A stretch of DNA of 64,000 nucleotides from Nostocales cyanobacterium (GTDB lineage Bacteria > Cyanobacteriota > Cyanobacteriia > Cyanobacteriales > Nostocaceae): assembly GCA_004292695.1 (NCBI GenBank), contig RDXV01000002.1:1-64000 (forward strand), in the 5' to 3' direction. The translations under genes and the position numbers were made by a program. Under the pieces are notes generated by a model. It saw only the letters and a program-made list of their open reading frames with translations, was not told where the DNA came from and made no database searches. Below are positions 30,495-41,700 of this stretch, piece by piece. Each line of letters begins with the position of its first letter. Within the stretch, counting starts at the first letter, position 1.

Positions 30495-33400
30495 ATGACC
30501 TATAGTAATCAAGCCTTTTCTGAATTTTTAGCCAAACTGCCTGGGTTTGAACAACTATCAGTATCTGAGAGAAATAATCTTTTATCTCAGCAGCAGGCCT
30601 TACGTTATCGTATTGGTCAAAAAATTATTAGTAAGGAGAAATTACCTGATCGGATAGCCATTCTCTATGAGGGGAAAGTTAGGTTACTAGGGTATGATCC
30701 ACAAACACAATTACCTGTCACCTTAAAAATTTTAGAACCGGGGGCGGTAATTGGGGAGATTAGTTTATTAAGACAGATAGCTTGTGAAACGGCGATCGCC
30801 TCTACAGAAATAATTTGTTTAACTTTCAGTACGGCAGATTATTTAAGTCTCTTATTTCAAAATCCAACTTTTGCCCAGGATCGTCAAAATGCTAGTCATG
30901 TGATTGAGATATTTGATGTTCTCAGTCCGCTGTTAGCACAACAAGCTAACGCTAGTTTAAACCTCAAAGAAATTACTCAAGAGTTAGTTTCTCAGGTACA
31001 AATTAATTATCTTCTCCCAGGCAAACATCAAGTCAACCAGTTAGATGCTTCTAGAGTTTGGTTTGTTAGTGGTGGTGGTACAGTTGCTAATTTTCCCCCA
31101 GGAACACAAATACAACAAACTTCTAGAAATATCCTAGAGGTAACAGGTACTAGCCCAGCAAGGTTAGTAGGTATCTTACCAGAAGATTTATCATTTTTGG
31201 ATCAACAAAGAATAGCAGATACAGAACAACCAGAAATAGAACTGAGTGCAGAAGAAATAGATATTCCCTATGCTGTTAATGAACCTGTAGCACAATCAAA
31301 ACCACAACAAAAAACACAAGTTGATTACAACTTAAAAAAATTTCCTTTCTTCCGAGGTAAGGGAGAAGTGGATTCTACTTTAGCCTGTTTCCAAATGTTG
31401 GCTAAACATCTAGATGATGTGCCTCTGAGAAAAGAAGTAGTTAAGAGAATTTTAAGTGAACAAATTAAAAGACAGGGAACGATTTCCTTTCCTGTTTGTG
31501 CTTATTTAGGAGAATTGATTGGTTTAAAATCCCAATTAATAGAAATTCCCTCTTCCGCATTGACGCGAATTCCCACACCTGCATTAATTCAATATAAAGA
31601 TAGTTACGCAGTGGTTTATGCAGTTGATGATAGTACCTTTGTTTTGGGTGTTCCATCCCAGGGAATTATTAGCCGTAGACCTGGTCAATTGTTGCAAGAA
31701 ATAGCCACCGCAGATGATAACATCCAAGCACCTTTAAAAGTTTTACTAATTAGTGCTACCCAGGAAACACCACAACAAAGATTTGGGTTAAGTTGGTTTT
31801 TACCATATTTATCACGTTATCGGCGAGTTTTAATAGAAGTATTTGTTGCTTCTTTCTTTGTGCAATTAGCAGCACTGGCTAACCCTTTAGTTATTCAGTT
31901 AATCATTGATAAAGTTATCGTTCAAAATAGTATTAATACCCTAAATGTTTTAGGGGTTTTACTATTAGCTGTGGGTGTATTTGAAGCTGTTCTCACAACA
32001 TTAAGAACTTATTTATTTGTGGATACTACAAACCGGATTGATATGGGTTTGGGTTCACAAATTATTGATCACTTACTGAGATTACCATTACGCTATTTTG
32101 AAAAGCGCCCAGTGGGTGAATTAGCAACAAGAATTAATGAGTTAGAAAATATTCGTCAGTTTCTCACAGGTACAGCATTAACTGTTGTATTAGATGCTGT
32201 TTTTTCATTAATTTATATTGTTGTCATGCTGTTTTACAGTTGGCAATTAACCTTAGTGGGTTTGGGAATTATTCCTTTATTTGTGATTGTGACGTTAATT
32301 TCTGCGCCTACAATTAGTAGACAGTTAAGAACTAAAGCTGAAAGGAACGCTGTGACGCAATCTTATTTAGTGGAAGTAATGTCCGGTATCCAAACAGTAA
32401 AAGCCCAAAATATTGAGTTGCGCTCGCGTTTTTCCTGGCAAGAAAGATACGCTAAATTTGTAGCCGCAGGTTTTAAAACTGTAATTACTTCTACTTTAGC
32501 TAACTCCACCAGTCAATTTTTAAATAAACTTAGTGCTTTATTGGTGTTGTGGGTGGGTGCTTATTTAGTATTGCAAGGAGAATTAAGTTTAGGAGAATTA
32601 ATTGCATTTAGAATTATCTCCGGTTATGTTACCAGTCCAATTTTAAGATTGGCGCAATTGTGGCAAAACTTCCAACAAACGGGATTATCTTTAGAACGAT
32701 TAAGTGATATTGTTGATACTCCCCAAGAAGCGGAAGCAGACAGAGATAATATTCCCCTTCCTGCTATTGTTGGTGCGGTGAAATATGAAGGTGTTTCCTT
32801 TAGATTTGCACCCGCTGGACCACTACAATTAAATAATGTGAGTTTAGAATTTCCTTCTGGGCAATTTATCGGTATTGTTGGTCAAAGTGGTTCAGGTAAA
32901 AGTACAATGATGAAATTACTGCTGAGACTTTATAACGTTGAGTCCGGCAGAATTTTAGTAGATGGATATGACATCAGTAAAGTAGAACTTTATTCCTTGC
33001 GTCGGCAAATAGGTGTAGTACCTCAAGATCCTCTGTTATTTGATGGTACTGTTCAGGAAAATATCGCCTTAACTAACCCCGATGCCAGCACTGATGAAAT
33101 TATCGAAGCTGCTAGGATCGCGGTTGCCCATGAATTTATCATGAACTTACCCAATGGTTACAACACCAGAGTAGGGGAAAAAGGATCAAACCTTTCCGGT
33201 GGACAAAGACAAAGAATTGCGATCGCTCGTTCTATTCTCCAAAAACCCAAGTTATTAGTATTAGACGAAGCTACCAGCGCCCTCGACTATCCCACAGAAA
33301 GACAGATATGCTTGAACCTAGCGCGAGCATTTCAAGGTACAACCGTATTTTTCATTACTCACCGCCTCAATACTGTCAGTAATGCCAATACAATAGTTGT

Positions 33401-33503
33401 TATGGATGGTGGTCGAGTTATCGAACAAGGTAGCCACCAAGAATTAATGAACTCCAAAGGTCATTATTTCTATCTCTATCAACAACAAGAAGTAAATCTT
33501 TAA
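30495..33503 (+). CDS. Type I secretion ABC exporter with cNMP-binding and C39-like domains
   Basis: 1002 aa. Residues about 10-130: cyclic-nucleotide-binding-like domain (LRYRIGQKIISKEKLPDRIA, LEPGAVIGEISLLRQIACET). About 280-410: C39 peptidase-like domain; the catalytic DCG is VDSTLACFQML and the His region reads SYAVVYAVDD, so Cys and His are missing and it is not a protease, like the HlyB C39-like domain. About 430-710: six-helix ABC membrane domain. About 760-1000: ATPase with GQSGSGKST, LSGGQRQRIAIARSIL, LLVLDEATSALD and ITHRLNTVSNA. It should export uncleaved RTX proteins, such as the neighbour at 26922. Confidence 0.94.
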   Translation: MTYSNQAFSEFLAKLPGFEQLSVSERNNLLSQQQALRYRIGQKIISKEKLPDRIAILYEGKVRLLGYDPQTQLPVTLKILEPGAVIGEISLLRQIACETAIASTEIICLTFSTADYLSLLFQNPTFAQDRQNASHVIEIFDVLSPLLAQQANASLNLKEITQELVSQVQINYLLPGKHQVNQLDASRVWFVSGGGTVANFPPGTQIQQTSRNILEVTGTSPARLVGILPEDLSFLDQQRIADTEQPEIELSAEEIDIPYAVNEPVAQSKPQQKTQVDYNLKKFPFFRGKGEVDSTLACFQMLAKHLDDVPLRKEVVKRILSEQIKRQGTISFPVCAYLGELIGLKSQLIEIPSSALTRIPTPALIQYKDSYAVVYAVDDSTFVLGVPSQGIISRRPGQLLQEIATADDNIQAPLKVLLISATQETPQQRFGLSWFLPYLSRYRRVLIEVFVASFFVQLAALANPLVIQLIIDKVIVQNSINTLNVLGVLLLAVGVFEAVLTTLRTYLFVDTTNRIDMGLGSQIIDHLLRLPLRYFEKRPVGELATRINELENIRQFLTGTALTVVLDAVFSLIYIVVMLFYSWQLTLVGLGIIPLFVIVTLISAPTISRQLRTKAERNAVTQSYLVEVMSGIQTVKAQNIELRSRFSWQERYAKFVAAGFKTVITSTLANSTSQFLNKLSALLVLWVGAYLVLQGELSLGELIAFRIISGYVTSPILRLAQLWQNFQQTGLSLERLSDIVDTPQEAEADRDNIPLPAIVGAVKYEGVSFRFAPAGPLQLNNVSLEFPSGQFIGIVGQSGSGKSTMMKLLLRLYNVESGRILVDGYDISKVELYSLRRQIGVVPQDPLLFDGTVQENIALTNPDASTDEIIEAARIAVAHEFIMNLPNGYNTRVGEKGSNLSGGQRQRIAIARSILQKPKLLVLDEATSALDYPTERQICLNLARAFQGTTVFFITHRLNTVSNANTIVVMDGGRVIEQGSHQELMNSKGHYFYLYQQQEVNL

Positions 33504-33521
33504 TCAGTTATCAGTTGAAGA

Positions 33522-33603
33522 AGGGAACAGGGAACAGGGAACAGGGAATAGGGAATAGGGAATAGATTAACTGTTTACTGTCATCTGTCACCTGTCACCT
33601 ACC
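33522..33603. repeat. Tandem heptamer arrays between exporter genes
   Basis: GGGAACA copies passing into GGGAATA copies (33522-33565), then CTGTCAC/CTGTCAT heptamers (33579-33602). Typical STRR. They sit inside the probable operon between the ABC exporter and HlyD. Confidence 0.9.
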
Positions 33604-33710
33604 CCCAGTTATCAGTTTTCATCTTTTAAAAGTCAGTTATAAGTAGGGTTTTTAACTCTTACAGTCTTAAATTCTTTGAACAAATTCTCAATCTAAAAGC
33701 TAAAATTATT

Positions 33711-35264
33711 ATGACTCAACTTAATGGTAATAAAATCAACGCCAATGGTAATGGCAAAAATCAAAATCTAGATTTACCAGCAAAAAAATCTGTTAATCAC
33801 GATATCCCTTATCAAGATAGTTTTGAACAATCAATTGTTTTAAGACAATCGCCGATTTGGTCACGTACTATCATGATTACCATGATGGTTGTCGCTAGTT
33901 TTGGTATTGGTTGGGCTTATTTTGCGAAAATTGAACAAGTTGTACCAGCTACAGGACAGTTAAAACCAGAGGGAACGGTAAAAGAGGTACAAGCACCTAT
34001 TAATGGTGTTGTAAAATCTGTCTATGTTAAAGATGGACAAGAGGTAAAAGAAGGGGATTTACTGTTAACATTTGAATCTGTGGCCACTTTAGCTGAGTTA
34101 AGTTCCTTAAACAAAATTCGGGTAGCTTTAACCAAAGAAAATGATATTTACCGTCGTTTGATGGGAGCAAGTACAGAAGTAAATACAGAGTTAAATTTTC
34201 TTAGTGGTAACTTACCAGCAGAGTCAGCCTTTTTGTTAAAAAGTCGTGCATCTTTAGTAGAAGAAAATCAATTATTGCGCTCTCAATTAAGAAATTCTAA
34301 CCCAAATGTAAATGATGGAATTGATGAAAGACAAAGATTAATAGCTGCCCAAAGAGAATTAGAATCACGTTCTAATGCAGCTAAATTAGAAGTTGAGAAA
34401 ATCAGAAAACAACTAGCACAAGTTAAAGTCAGACTCAAAGATACTCAAAATGGTCTAGCGATTCAGTCTGGTATTCTAGATAAGCTAAAAATTCTTGCCG
34501 TTGAAGGGGGAATTTCTCAATTACAGTACCTCAATCAACAACAACAAGTTCAAACTCTTAGAGCAGAAATAGAACAGTTACAGGAAGAAGAAAAACGGCT
34601 AGAGTTAGATATTCAAAAAGGACAACAACAAGTTACAAATACCTTTGCAGTTACAGATAAAAATGTTTTAGATCAAATCGCTGCTAATAAACAAAGAATT
34701 GCGGAAATTGATAGTCAATTCATGCGAATTGTTTTAGAAAATGAGCAGAGATTGGCAGATATTAATAGTAAAATTTCCCAGTCACAGTTAAACATTAAAT
34801 ATCAAGAAGTTCGCGCCCCGGTTTCTGGTGTTGTGTTTGATTTACAAGCTAAAAATGCTGGTTTTGTGGCTAACCCCACTCAAAAATTATTGCAAATTGT
34901 CCCCAATGATAAATACATTGCTGATGTGTTTATTACTAATAGAGATATTGGCTTTGTTAGGGAAGGAATGAAGGTAGATGTGAGAATTGATTCTTTCCCA
35001 TTTAGTCAATTTGGTGATATTAAAGGCAAGGTAATTAATGTTGGTTCAGATGCTTTACCACCTGATCAAACTCATCAGTTTTATAGATTTCCTGCCAGAA
35101 TTAGTTTAGATCAACAAAATATTGTCGCCCAAGGTAGAACTATTCCTTTACAGTCGGGGATGTCCATTACTGCTAATATTAAAGTCAGGGAAGAACGGAC
35201 TGTGATGGATCTGTTTACGGAGATGTTTACCCGACAGGTTGATACTTTGAAAGAGGTACGTTAA
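33711..35264 (+). CDS. HlyD-family membrane fusion protein
   Basis: 517 aa. One membrane helix near residues 60-80 (TIMITMMVVASFGIGWAYFA), then the lipoyl-like half motif (GTVKEVQAPINGVVKSVYVK DGQEVKEGDLL), a long coiled coil (about 120-350, many Gln/Leu/Arg heptads), the second lipoyl half (YQEVRAPVSGVVFDLQAKNA) and a beta-barrel (GFVREGMKVDVRIDSFPFSQ). It bridges the inner-membrane exporter to an outer-membrane TolC-type channel, which is not in this window. Probably in one unit with the exporter gene. Confidence 0.94.
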   Translation: MTQLNGNKINANGNGKNQNLDLPAKKSVNHDIPYQDSFEQSIVLRQSPIWSRTIMITMMVVASFGIGWAYFAKIEQVVPATGQLKPEGTVKEVQAPINGVVKSVYVKDGQEVKEGDLLLTFESVATLAELSSLNKIRVALTKENDIYRRLMGASTEVNTELNFLSGNLPAESAFLLKSRASLVEENQLLRSQLRNSNPNVNDGIDERQRLIAAQRELESRSNAAKLEVEKIRKQLAQVKVRLKDTQNGLAIQSGILDKLKILAVEGGISQLQYLNQQQQVQTLRAEIEQLQEEEKRLELDIQKGQQQVTNTFAVTDKNVLDQIAANKQRIAEIDSQFMRIVLENEQRLADINSKISQSQLNIKYQEVRAPVSGVVFDLQAKNAGFVANPTQKLLQIVPNDKYIADVFITNRDIGFVREGMKVDVRIDSFPFSQFGDIKGKVINVGSDALPPDQTHQFYRFPARISLDQQNIVAQGRTIPLQSGMSITANIKVREERTVMDLFTEMFTRQVDTLKEVR

Positions 35265-35285
35265 TTCAGGAGATCAAGGAGATCG

Positions 35286-35392
<107 letters not shown>

Positions 35393-35436
35393 CGTAACAA
35401 TTTATAGTTAAGAGTATCGTCAACTCTTAAATAATT

Positions 35437-36633
35437 GTGAAAGCTATTACTCTTCTTGGTTCTACTGGTTCTATTGGTACTCAGACTTTGGATATAGTTT
35501 CTGAGCATCCAGACAAGTTTCGCATAGTTGGTTTAGCTGCGGGACGGAATGTAGAGTTATTTGCAGCCCAAATTCGTCAGTTTCGTCCTCAAATTGCGGC
35601 TATTTCCGCCGCTGATAAGTTACCAGAACTGCGGGAAGCTATTAAAGATGTTGATCCCCAACCTATTTTGTTAGCTGGGGAAGAGGGGGTAATTGAAGTT
35701 GCTCGTTATGGTGATGCTGAAAGTGTGGTAACGGGTATTGTTGGTTGTGCAGGTTTGTTACCAACTATTGCAGCAATTGAAGCGGGTAAGGATATTGCTT
35801 TAGCAAATAAAGAAACTCTCATTGCTGGGGGTCCTGTGGTTTTACCGTTGGTGGAAAAACACGGTGTGAAACTATTACCAGCAGACTCGGAGCATTCGGC
35901 AATTTTTCAATGTTTGCAAGGTGTACCAACAGGTGGTTTGAAGAAGATATTGTTGACTGCTTCCGGTGGTGCTTTTCGAGATTGGCCTGTGGAGAAGTTA
36001 GCAAATGTGAAGGTTGCGGATGCTTTGAAACATCCAAATTGGTCTATGGGTAGAAAAATTACTGTGGACTCTGCAACTTTAATGAATAAGGGGTTGGAAG
36101 TAATTGAGGCTCATTATTTGTTTGGAATGGATTATGATGATATTGAAATTGTCATTCATCCACAGAGTATTATTCATTCTTTAATTGAGTTACAAGATAC
36201 TTCTGTTTTAGCTCAGTTGGGTTGGCCAGATATGCGTTTACCGCTACTTTATGCGATGTCTTGGCCAGAGAGAATTTACACTAATTGGGAAAGATTGAAT
36301 TTAGTAAAATCTGGTGATTTAACTTTCCGTGAACCTGATCATCATAAGTATCCTTGCATGAATTTGGCTTATGCTGCGGGTAGAGCGGGTGGTTCTATGC
36401 CGGCGGTTTTAAATGCTGCTAATGAACAAGCTGTGGCGCTGTTTTTAGATGAGAAAATTGGTTATTTGGATATTGCCCGGTGTATTGAATTTGTGTGCTA
36501 TCGCCATGAAAATGATAACAAACAAAATCCTTCTTTAGATGACATTATAGCAGCAGATCAATGGGCTAGACAAGAGGTTTTTACTGCTACTGAAAAGTTA
36601 GCAATTCAACCACAAATAGTTTCTGTGGGTTAA
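35437..36633 (+). CDS. dxr: 1-deoxy-D-xylulose-5-phosphate reductoisomerase
   Basis: 398 aa, full length. Start is GTG. NADPH-binding N-terminus [20 protein letters not shown]; metal and substrate-binding motifs [42 protein letters not shown] and [40 protein letters not shown] near the end. Converts DXP to MEP, the committed step of plastid-type isoprenoid synthesis that feeds carotenoids (compare crtD at 56806) and phytol. Confidence 0.97.
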   Translation: MKAITLLGSTGSIGTQTLDIVSEHPDKFRIVGLAAGRNVELFAAQIRQFRPQIAAISAADKLPELREAIKDVDPQPILLAGEEGVIEVARYGDAESVVTGIVGCAGLLPTIAAIEAGKDIALANKETLIAGGPVVLPLVEKHGVKLLPADSEHSAIFQCLQGVPTGGLKKILLTASGGAFRDWPVEKLANVKVADALKHPNWSMGRKITVDSATLMNKGLEVIEAHYLFGMDYDDIEIVIHPQSIIHSLIELQDTSVLAQLGWPDMRLPLLYAMSWPERIYTNWERLNLVKSGDLTFREPDHHKYPCMNLAYAAGRAGGSMPAVLNAANEQAVALFLDEKIGYLDIARCIEFVCYRHENDNKQNPSLDDIIAADQWARQEVFTATEKLAIQPQIVSVG

Positions 36634-36639
36634 GTTCTA

Positions 36640-36670
36640 GATCCTTGACTTCTTGAAGAAGTCGGGGATC
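36640..36670. repeat. Dispersed GTCGGGGATC hairpin
   Basis: GATCCTTGACTTCTT pairs with GAAGTCGGGGATC through G-U pairs. Same family as 21389-21420 and 63759-63822. It lies just after the dxr stop and could serve as a weak terminator, but lacks a T-run. Confidence 0.75.
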
Positions 36671-36686
36671 TGATTTACCGATAATT

Positions 36687-36965
36687 TTATGATTTTTGCG
36701 GAATTAATTTAATTAAACTTCTTAAAGTAGAATTAACTGCTTCTGAATTGGGAAAATACTGTTTAACATCAGGATCAAGAACAATTACATCATCTTGTTT
36801 AGGGAAATTCTCTACTGTTGTAGTACCATCTTCATGATGAATAGTCACACTGTATCCTGATTTATACTTTTGATGATATTTACCGCGAACTGGATTTTTA
36901 AGTTGACTTAAATCATATTCTTCTTTTAATTCATCTTCTAATTCATTTTGTATTTTCTCGTTCAT
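36687..36965 (-). CDS. Antitoxin partner of BrnT
   Basis: 92 aa, acidic then basic. EEYDLSQLKNPVRGKYHQKY, then KSGYSVTIHHEDGTTTVENF and VIVLDPDVKQYFPNSEAVNS are seen in proteins that follow BrnT genes in cyanobacteria. It differs from classical BrnA. A strong AAAGGAG site for it lies within the brnT coding end, and it overlaps brnT by 23 bp: here the toxin comes first, as in brnTA operons. Confidence 0.82.
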   Translation of the reverse strand: MNEKIQNELEDELKEEYDLSQLKNPVRGKYHQKYKSGYSVTIHHEDGTTTVENFPKQDDVIVLDPDVKQYFPNSEAVNSTLRSLIKLIPQKS

Positions 36966-37230
36966 AATATCTCCTTTCTTTAGGTGTAACTAATCTTGCG
37001 CTAATTAGACGTATTTTATCATCACGTTCTGCATAAGCAACAAATAGATATCTACCTTCATTTGATAATCCTATTATAATATAGCGATTCTCTCCCCATG
37101 AATGTTCAGGATCGTCAAAGCTGATAGATAAGGAGTCATTAAATATCGAGGTTACTTCCTCAAAAGACACACCATGTTTTTTCAAGTTTAGGTTAGCTTT
37201 GTTTTCATCCCATTCAAATTTTAGTTCCAA
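36943..37230 (-). CDS. brnT: BrnT-family ribonuclease toxin
   Basis: 95 aa. MELKFEWDENKANLNLKKHG, VSFEEVTSIFNDSLSISFDD, RYIIIGLSNEGRYLFVAYAE and IRLISARLVTPKERRYYE cover the whole BrnT fold, a RelE-like RNase. Key family positions (F.WD..K...N..KHG.SF; ISAR.....E...Y) are present. Located directly beside, and divergent from, the DUF4007-BrxL operon. Confidence 0.92.
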   Translation of the reverse strand: MELKFEWDENKANLNLKKHGVSFEEVTSIFNDSLSISFDDPEHSWGENRYIIIGLSNEGRYLFVAYAERDDKIRLISARLVTPKERRYYERENTK

Positions 37231-37500
37231 CTTATTTTCACTTCTGAATTTTAAATTTTTAACATTTTAACATAGCTGTCATTTACTCCAGCACAAAACA
37301 GAACATCTATAAAAAATATAAACTAGAATATTTGACTATTAAAATGTCAATACATACACTATAATCAAATCAGCACTTAAACTAGACAGAAAAGATTATC
37401 ACTGCATTTAACCAAATGCCAGTTTTAAGCTGTAAGTGTAATTTACTATTCTTCAGTAAAAACACTGAAAAACAATATATTTTTGAAGACTGCACAAACT
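37231..37500. other. Divergent promoter region, 270 bp
   Basis: AT-rich spacer between brnT (minus) and the five-gene operon (plus). No repeat array or ORF. Promoters for both should lie here. Confidence 0.45.
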
Positions 37501-38334
37501 ATGGCTAAAATGCAACTGCATTTCAACGGTAATTTTCCCCTTAAAAAAGCAGAAGTTAAAAGAATACTAGAAGTAGCATCAGAAGACAAAGGTTTAAACG
37601 ATAGCTTAGAAAATCTGATGGCAAAAACAGGGTTAGGAAATGCCAAAGTTGGTAAAATCAAAAGTTGGGCAATTAGATCAGGTTTAGTTAAAGATAATTA
37701 TTTAACTCCAGAAGGGAAATTAGTCTTAAAACATGATCCTTATTTACAATCAATAATTACAGATTGGTTGATGCACTTTTATTTAAGTTTTGGGAATAAT
37801 GGGTTAAAGAAAATTCCTGAAAATATCGAAGAATGGGGGGGATGGACATATTTTATTTACACATTCTTACCAGAAAATCATACTTTTACCAAAGATCAAT
37901 TATTTGCAAATTGTATTCCTATATTTGAAGAAAAAGCAACAGAAATTCCTGCAAGATTCAAAAATATTTTAAGAACCTACACTGAACAACAAGCATTAGC
38001 TAACTGTCAAATTATCCAAGAAACCAAAACTGACACCTATCAAACTGGAAAAGTACAACTTCCTAATACTTATTTAATAGGTTATTTCTTAGCTAAACTT
38101 TGGGAGCGAGATTTTAATAAAGAAACTTCTGTTTTAACAGACGATATCATTAATCAAAAAATGGGAATTGCAGCAGTTTTAGGTATTCAGAAAGAAGCAT
38201 TACAAGAACATTTGAATAGTTTAGAATCTCTAGCAATTATTGAACAAAGACGCACTGTTGCACCTTATCAAATTATTCGTCGTTGGGATAACCCATTGAA
38301 ATTATTAGAAAAAGCATATCGTGACAACCAATAA
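37501..38334 (+). CDS. DUF4007 family protein
   Basis: 277 aa from ATG 37501 (TTG 37483 is also in frame; no clear ribosome-binding site). LHFNGNFPLKKAEVKRILEV, the central NAKVGKIKSWAIRSGLVKDN (LGVGKN...I..W....GL pattern), LTPEGKLVLKHDPYLQSIIT DWLMHFYL and WTYFIYTFLPENHTFTKDQL match the DUF4007 layout, including winged-helix-like segments at both ends. As I recall, DUF4007 proteins occur in Ssp-type phosphorothioation defence (SspB) and related loci; no sulfur-transfer partner is encoded here. First gene of a five-gene operon, overlapping the next by 14 bp. Confidence 0.8.
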   Translation: MAKMQLHFNGNFPLKKAEVKRILEVASEDKGLNDSLENLMAKTGLGNAKVGKIKSWAIRSGLVKDNYLTPEGKLVLKHDPYLQSIITDWLMHFYLSFGNNGLKKIPENIEEWGGWTYFIYTFLPENHTFTKDQLFANCIPIFEEKATEIPARFKNILRTYTEQQALANCQIIQETKTDTYQTGKVQLPNTYLIGYFLAKLWERDFNKETSVLTDDIINQKMGIAAVLGIQKEALQEHLNSLESLAIIEQRRTVAPYQIIRRWDNPLKLLEKAYRDNQ

Positions 38335-38764
38335 TTCATTATTTAACTTATCACTTGCAGATGCAAAACCCACAGATTACCCGCATTTATTATTATGGAA
38401 TTACGAACATGAAGCAGAAATTAATCAACTAGGATTTAATAACAATGCTCAAATTATCAGCTATCGAGATAACTTAATTAGTCGGGTTGATAGTCAGCAA
38501 AAATATCTGATTCTAGATGAAAATATCAGTCAAGAATTAGCAGCAATTAGAGAAATTTGTCATCTTGCAAATAAACCTATAGTGATATTAAAAGACTTAG
38601 AAATTCTCATTACCTATCTTTATAGTCAACCATCATCACCATTAAGTTTATTTTGGCACAAACTAGGAGATATGAGACATTTAGAAAGTATTTTATGGAT
38701 TTTACTTCCTACTCATATACATCCCATTAACTGGAACAAAAAAAGAATTATCACCATAGCTTAA
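38321..38764 (+). CDS. Small unknown protein of the DUF4007-BrxL operon
   Basis: 147 aa, GTG start inside the DUF4007 gene. No recognised domain. Alternating strands and helices (YPHLLLWNYEHEAEINQLGF, QQKYLILDENISQELAAIRE, NKPIVILKDLEILITYLYSQ) suggest a small alpha/beta domain; ILKDLEILITYLY and the tail SILWILLPTHIHPINW are distinctive. No signal peptide. Its fixed place between DUF4007 and the large ATPase suggests an adaptor in the same complex; that is inference. Confidence 0.65.
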   Translation: MTTNNSLFNLSLADAKPTDYPHLLLWNYEHEAEINQLGFNNNAQIISYRDNLISRVDSQQKYLILDENISQELAAIREICHLANKPIVILKDLEILITYLYSQPSSPLSLFWHKLGDMRHLESILWILLPTHIHPINWNKKRIITIA

Positions 38765-38790
38765 CTTCAAATACCAGGGAGTTTACCATC

Positions 38791-41700
38791 ATGCAATTTA
38801 ACCAAATAGTCACAATTAACGAATCAGGAATTATTGCTAATGCAGTTAACTTTGGAATGATGAATGATGTTAATAAAAACTTGCTTTTATGTCAAGGATT
38901 TGTATTTAACTATGATCATCAAAAACCAAAAGATTCTACATTAGGTATACTAGCGGAAATTCAAAAAAGTTATCAAAGTATTAATCATCCCAATATCCAT
39001 TTATTTGTACAAGACTACGGTAAAGGTAAATCTCATTTTGCTTTAGTTGCTGCTAACTACTTTCAAAAACCTATAGACACTCCAGAAAATCAAGGAATAT
39101 TAAAACAGCTAAAAATTGCCGCAGGAAATCATCAAGGAATTGTAGAAGATTTAACAGCTTATAAAAAACGTAATCCTAAACATTTAGTAATTTGTATCAA
39201 TGGAAAAGATACATTTGATTTAAGACAGACATTTTTAAAATCCCTGCGTCAAACATTAGAAACCGAAGGAATTACAAATACTTTAGCACAACAACTTTGT
39301 CAAAAACCATTAGAATATTTAAGCAAATTAGCAGAAGAACAACTAGAAAAAGCTAACCAATATTTAGACAAAGCAGGAAATAAATTTGGCGATATTAACA
39401 AAATTATTGAGTTATTAACCCAAGATAATTATGTAGTAATTCCCATAGTCAAAGAAATTAGTAAACATCTTAATGATGGGTTTGCTATAGATTTTGATAC
39501 AGATTTAAACATAGAAGAAATCTTAACAGAATTAATCAAGAAATTATGTTATGGAGAGAATGCTAAATATGCAGGAATTTTAATATTATTTGATGAATTA
39601 AACAATTATCTCCAAGGATGGTCCGTAGATCCATTTAGTTCTGGAGGGTTAACTTTACAAAGTATCACTGATGTTTGTGAAACTTATAAAAGTAAAATTG
39701 CCTTAGTTTGTTTTACCCAAATTAGACCTTTAAAATCAGTTCCCAATCAATCTCAAGAAGATTATAAAAAACTCGCATCTCGCTTAGAAATTGCTGAAAG
39801 TACCTATGAACCAGCTTCTAGTTTAGAATTAGTTATTAATGGGTTATTATCACAACAAGTTAATAGTAATTCATGGAATCAGTTTTTGCAAACTTGGGAA
39901 AATACCCTTTTAGCTGATAGTAGAAAATCATATCAAGATAGAATTACAACCTATCAAGAAAAAAGATGGAATTTAGGAGAATTTCATCAAATTTTAACGC
40001 TAGGTTGTATCCCCCTTCATCCTTTAAATAGTTATTTACTATGCAACTTAGATTTTACCCAAGGAAGAACAGTAATTCAATATATTAAAGAAGAAGTGAA
40101 AAAATTTATCAACTCCCAACCTGTGGAAAAGAATGGTAAATTAAATTATCTTCCTGCAATTTCTTTAGTTGATGCTTTTGATAGTAACTTTTCTCAACCA
40201 GAATTTTCACGTTATTATACAGAATTTAAAAACACTAAAGATAAGATTTCTTCTTCGATCACAGAAAATGAACTCGCAATTTTAAAAGCAATTTTCTTAT
40301 TTTATGTCAGTGAAAATAAACTACATAAACCAGAATCAGAAAAACATGAAATTATCCTCAGTGAATTAACTGGTTTATCAGTAACACAAACCAAAGAAAC
40401 CTTAGATAAATTAACTTCTGAACGCGGAGTTATTAATTATAATAGGGGAGATAATACCTATCGTTTTTATTCTGGGAAAAATGTACGAGAAATTGAACAA
40501 GAGTTAGAAGAAGAAATTAGTAAAAAAGCTAATGAAATATCAGTTAATATAGTAGTTAAACATTGTGAAAAAAACACCAATAGTTTTTTAGTAACAGAAA
40601 AAGTTGAAGGGAAGGAATTTATTGAAACAAATAAACTACTTGATGATGATGAATGGTTTTTTGAGTATAAATTTTATAGTATTCCAGAATTTGAACAAGC
40701 ATTATCTGGTTACAAAACTTTAGAAAATATCAAAGGTAAAGGAATTTTCGCTTATATTTTCGCAGAAACCATTGAGGAATTACAAGATATTCGTCACCGA
40801 GTAGATCAACTGATTGCTAATTCTAAATATTCAAAAAATATCATTGCTGCGATTCCTACTATTCCAGTTAGGGAAATTTGTATTGATTTATGGAAAATTA
40901 ATATAGTCAAGAAAAAAATTAATGCTGATAAAGACAGATCAGAAACCGCTTTACAAGTAAAATATCAAGAATTAAATGATAAAGTCACTAGAGAAATTAA
41001 AGAAGTAATCAATTCTTGTACTTATTATAGTTTTGATATCAGTAAATTAACTACTATTGAAAGAAAAGATCCGCAAGCTATTGTTAGTCACTTGTTACAA
41101 ACCCTTTATCCTTTTATACCACCAATTGCTAAAAATGATAAAATGGCTTTAAATAGCTCTACAGGAAGTAGTGTAATTGCTTATAGTGCTAAACGTTTAT
41201 TAGAAGATAATCTTAATCCTACCCAATTTCCTAATCAATCCTACCATAATATCATTAATCCAGTATTTATCACAGCATGGGGATTATTTAAAACATCTTC
41301 TCAACAATATACCGTCCAAATTCCCACTAATAAAAATGTCAAAGAAGCGTGGAATAAAATTTCAGAATTAATAGGATTAGATCACAAAAAACAAACACCT
41401 ATTAATATAGATAGAATTTGGAAAGAATTATCTCAACCTCCCTTTGGATATAACGAATATACCTTTACAATGTTATTTGTAGCATGGTTATCTTACCATC
41501 GCAGTCAAGTAATATTACAAGGTAATTTCGGGATTCCTAAAACTAAGAAAGAACAAATATCCGTTGAAGAAAAACCTCTTAAAGATTGGGTGACAACAAA
41601 TGTTTTTGAAAAACCTAAAGATTTCGTCAATAAATGGATTTTAGAATCTTCTAAAAAACCCAGAGTAATTCCTGTTCAGGTTATTAATTGTCCAGAAATA

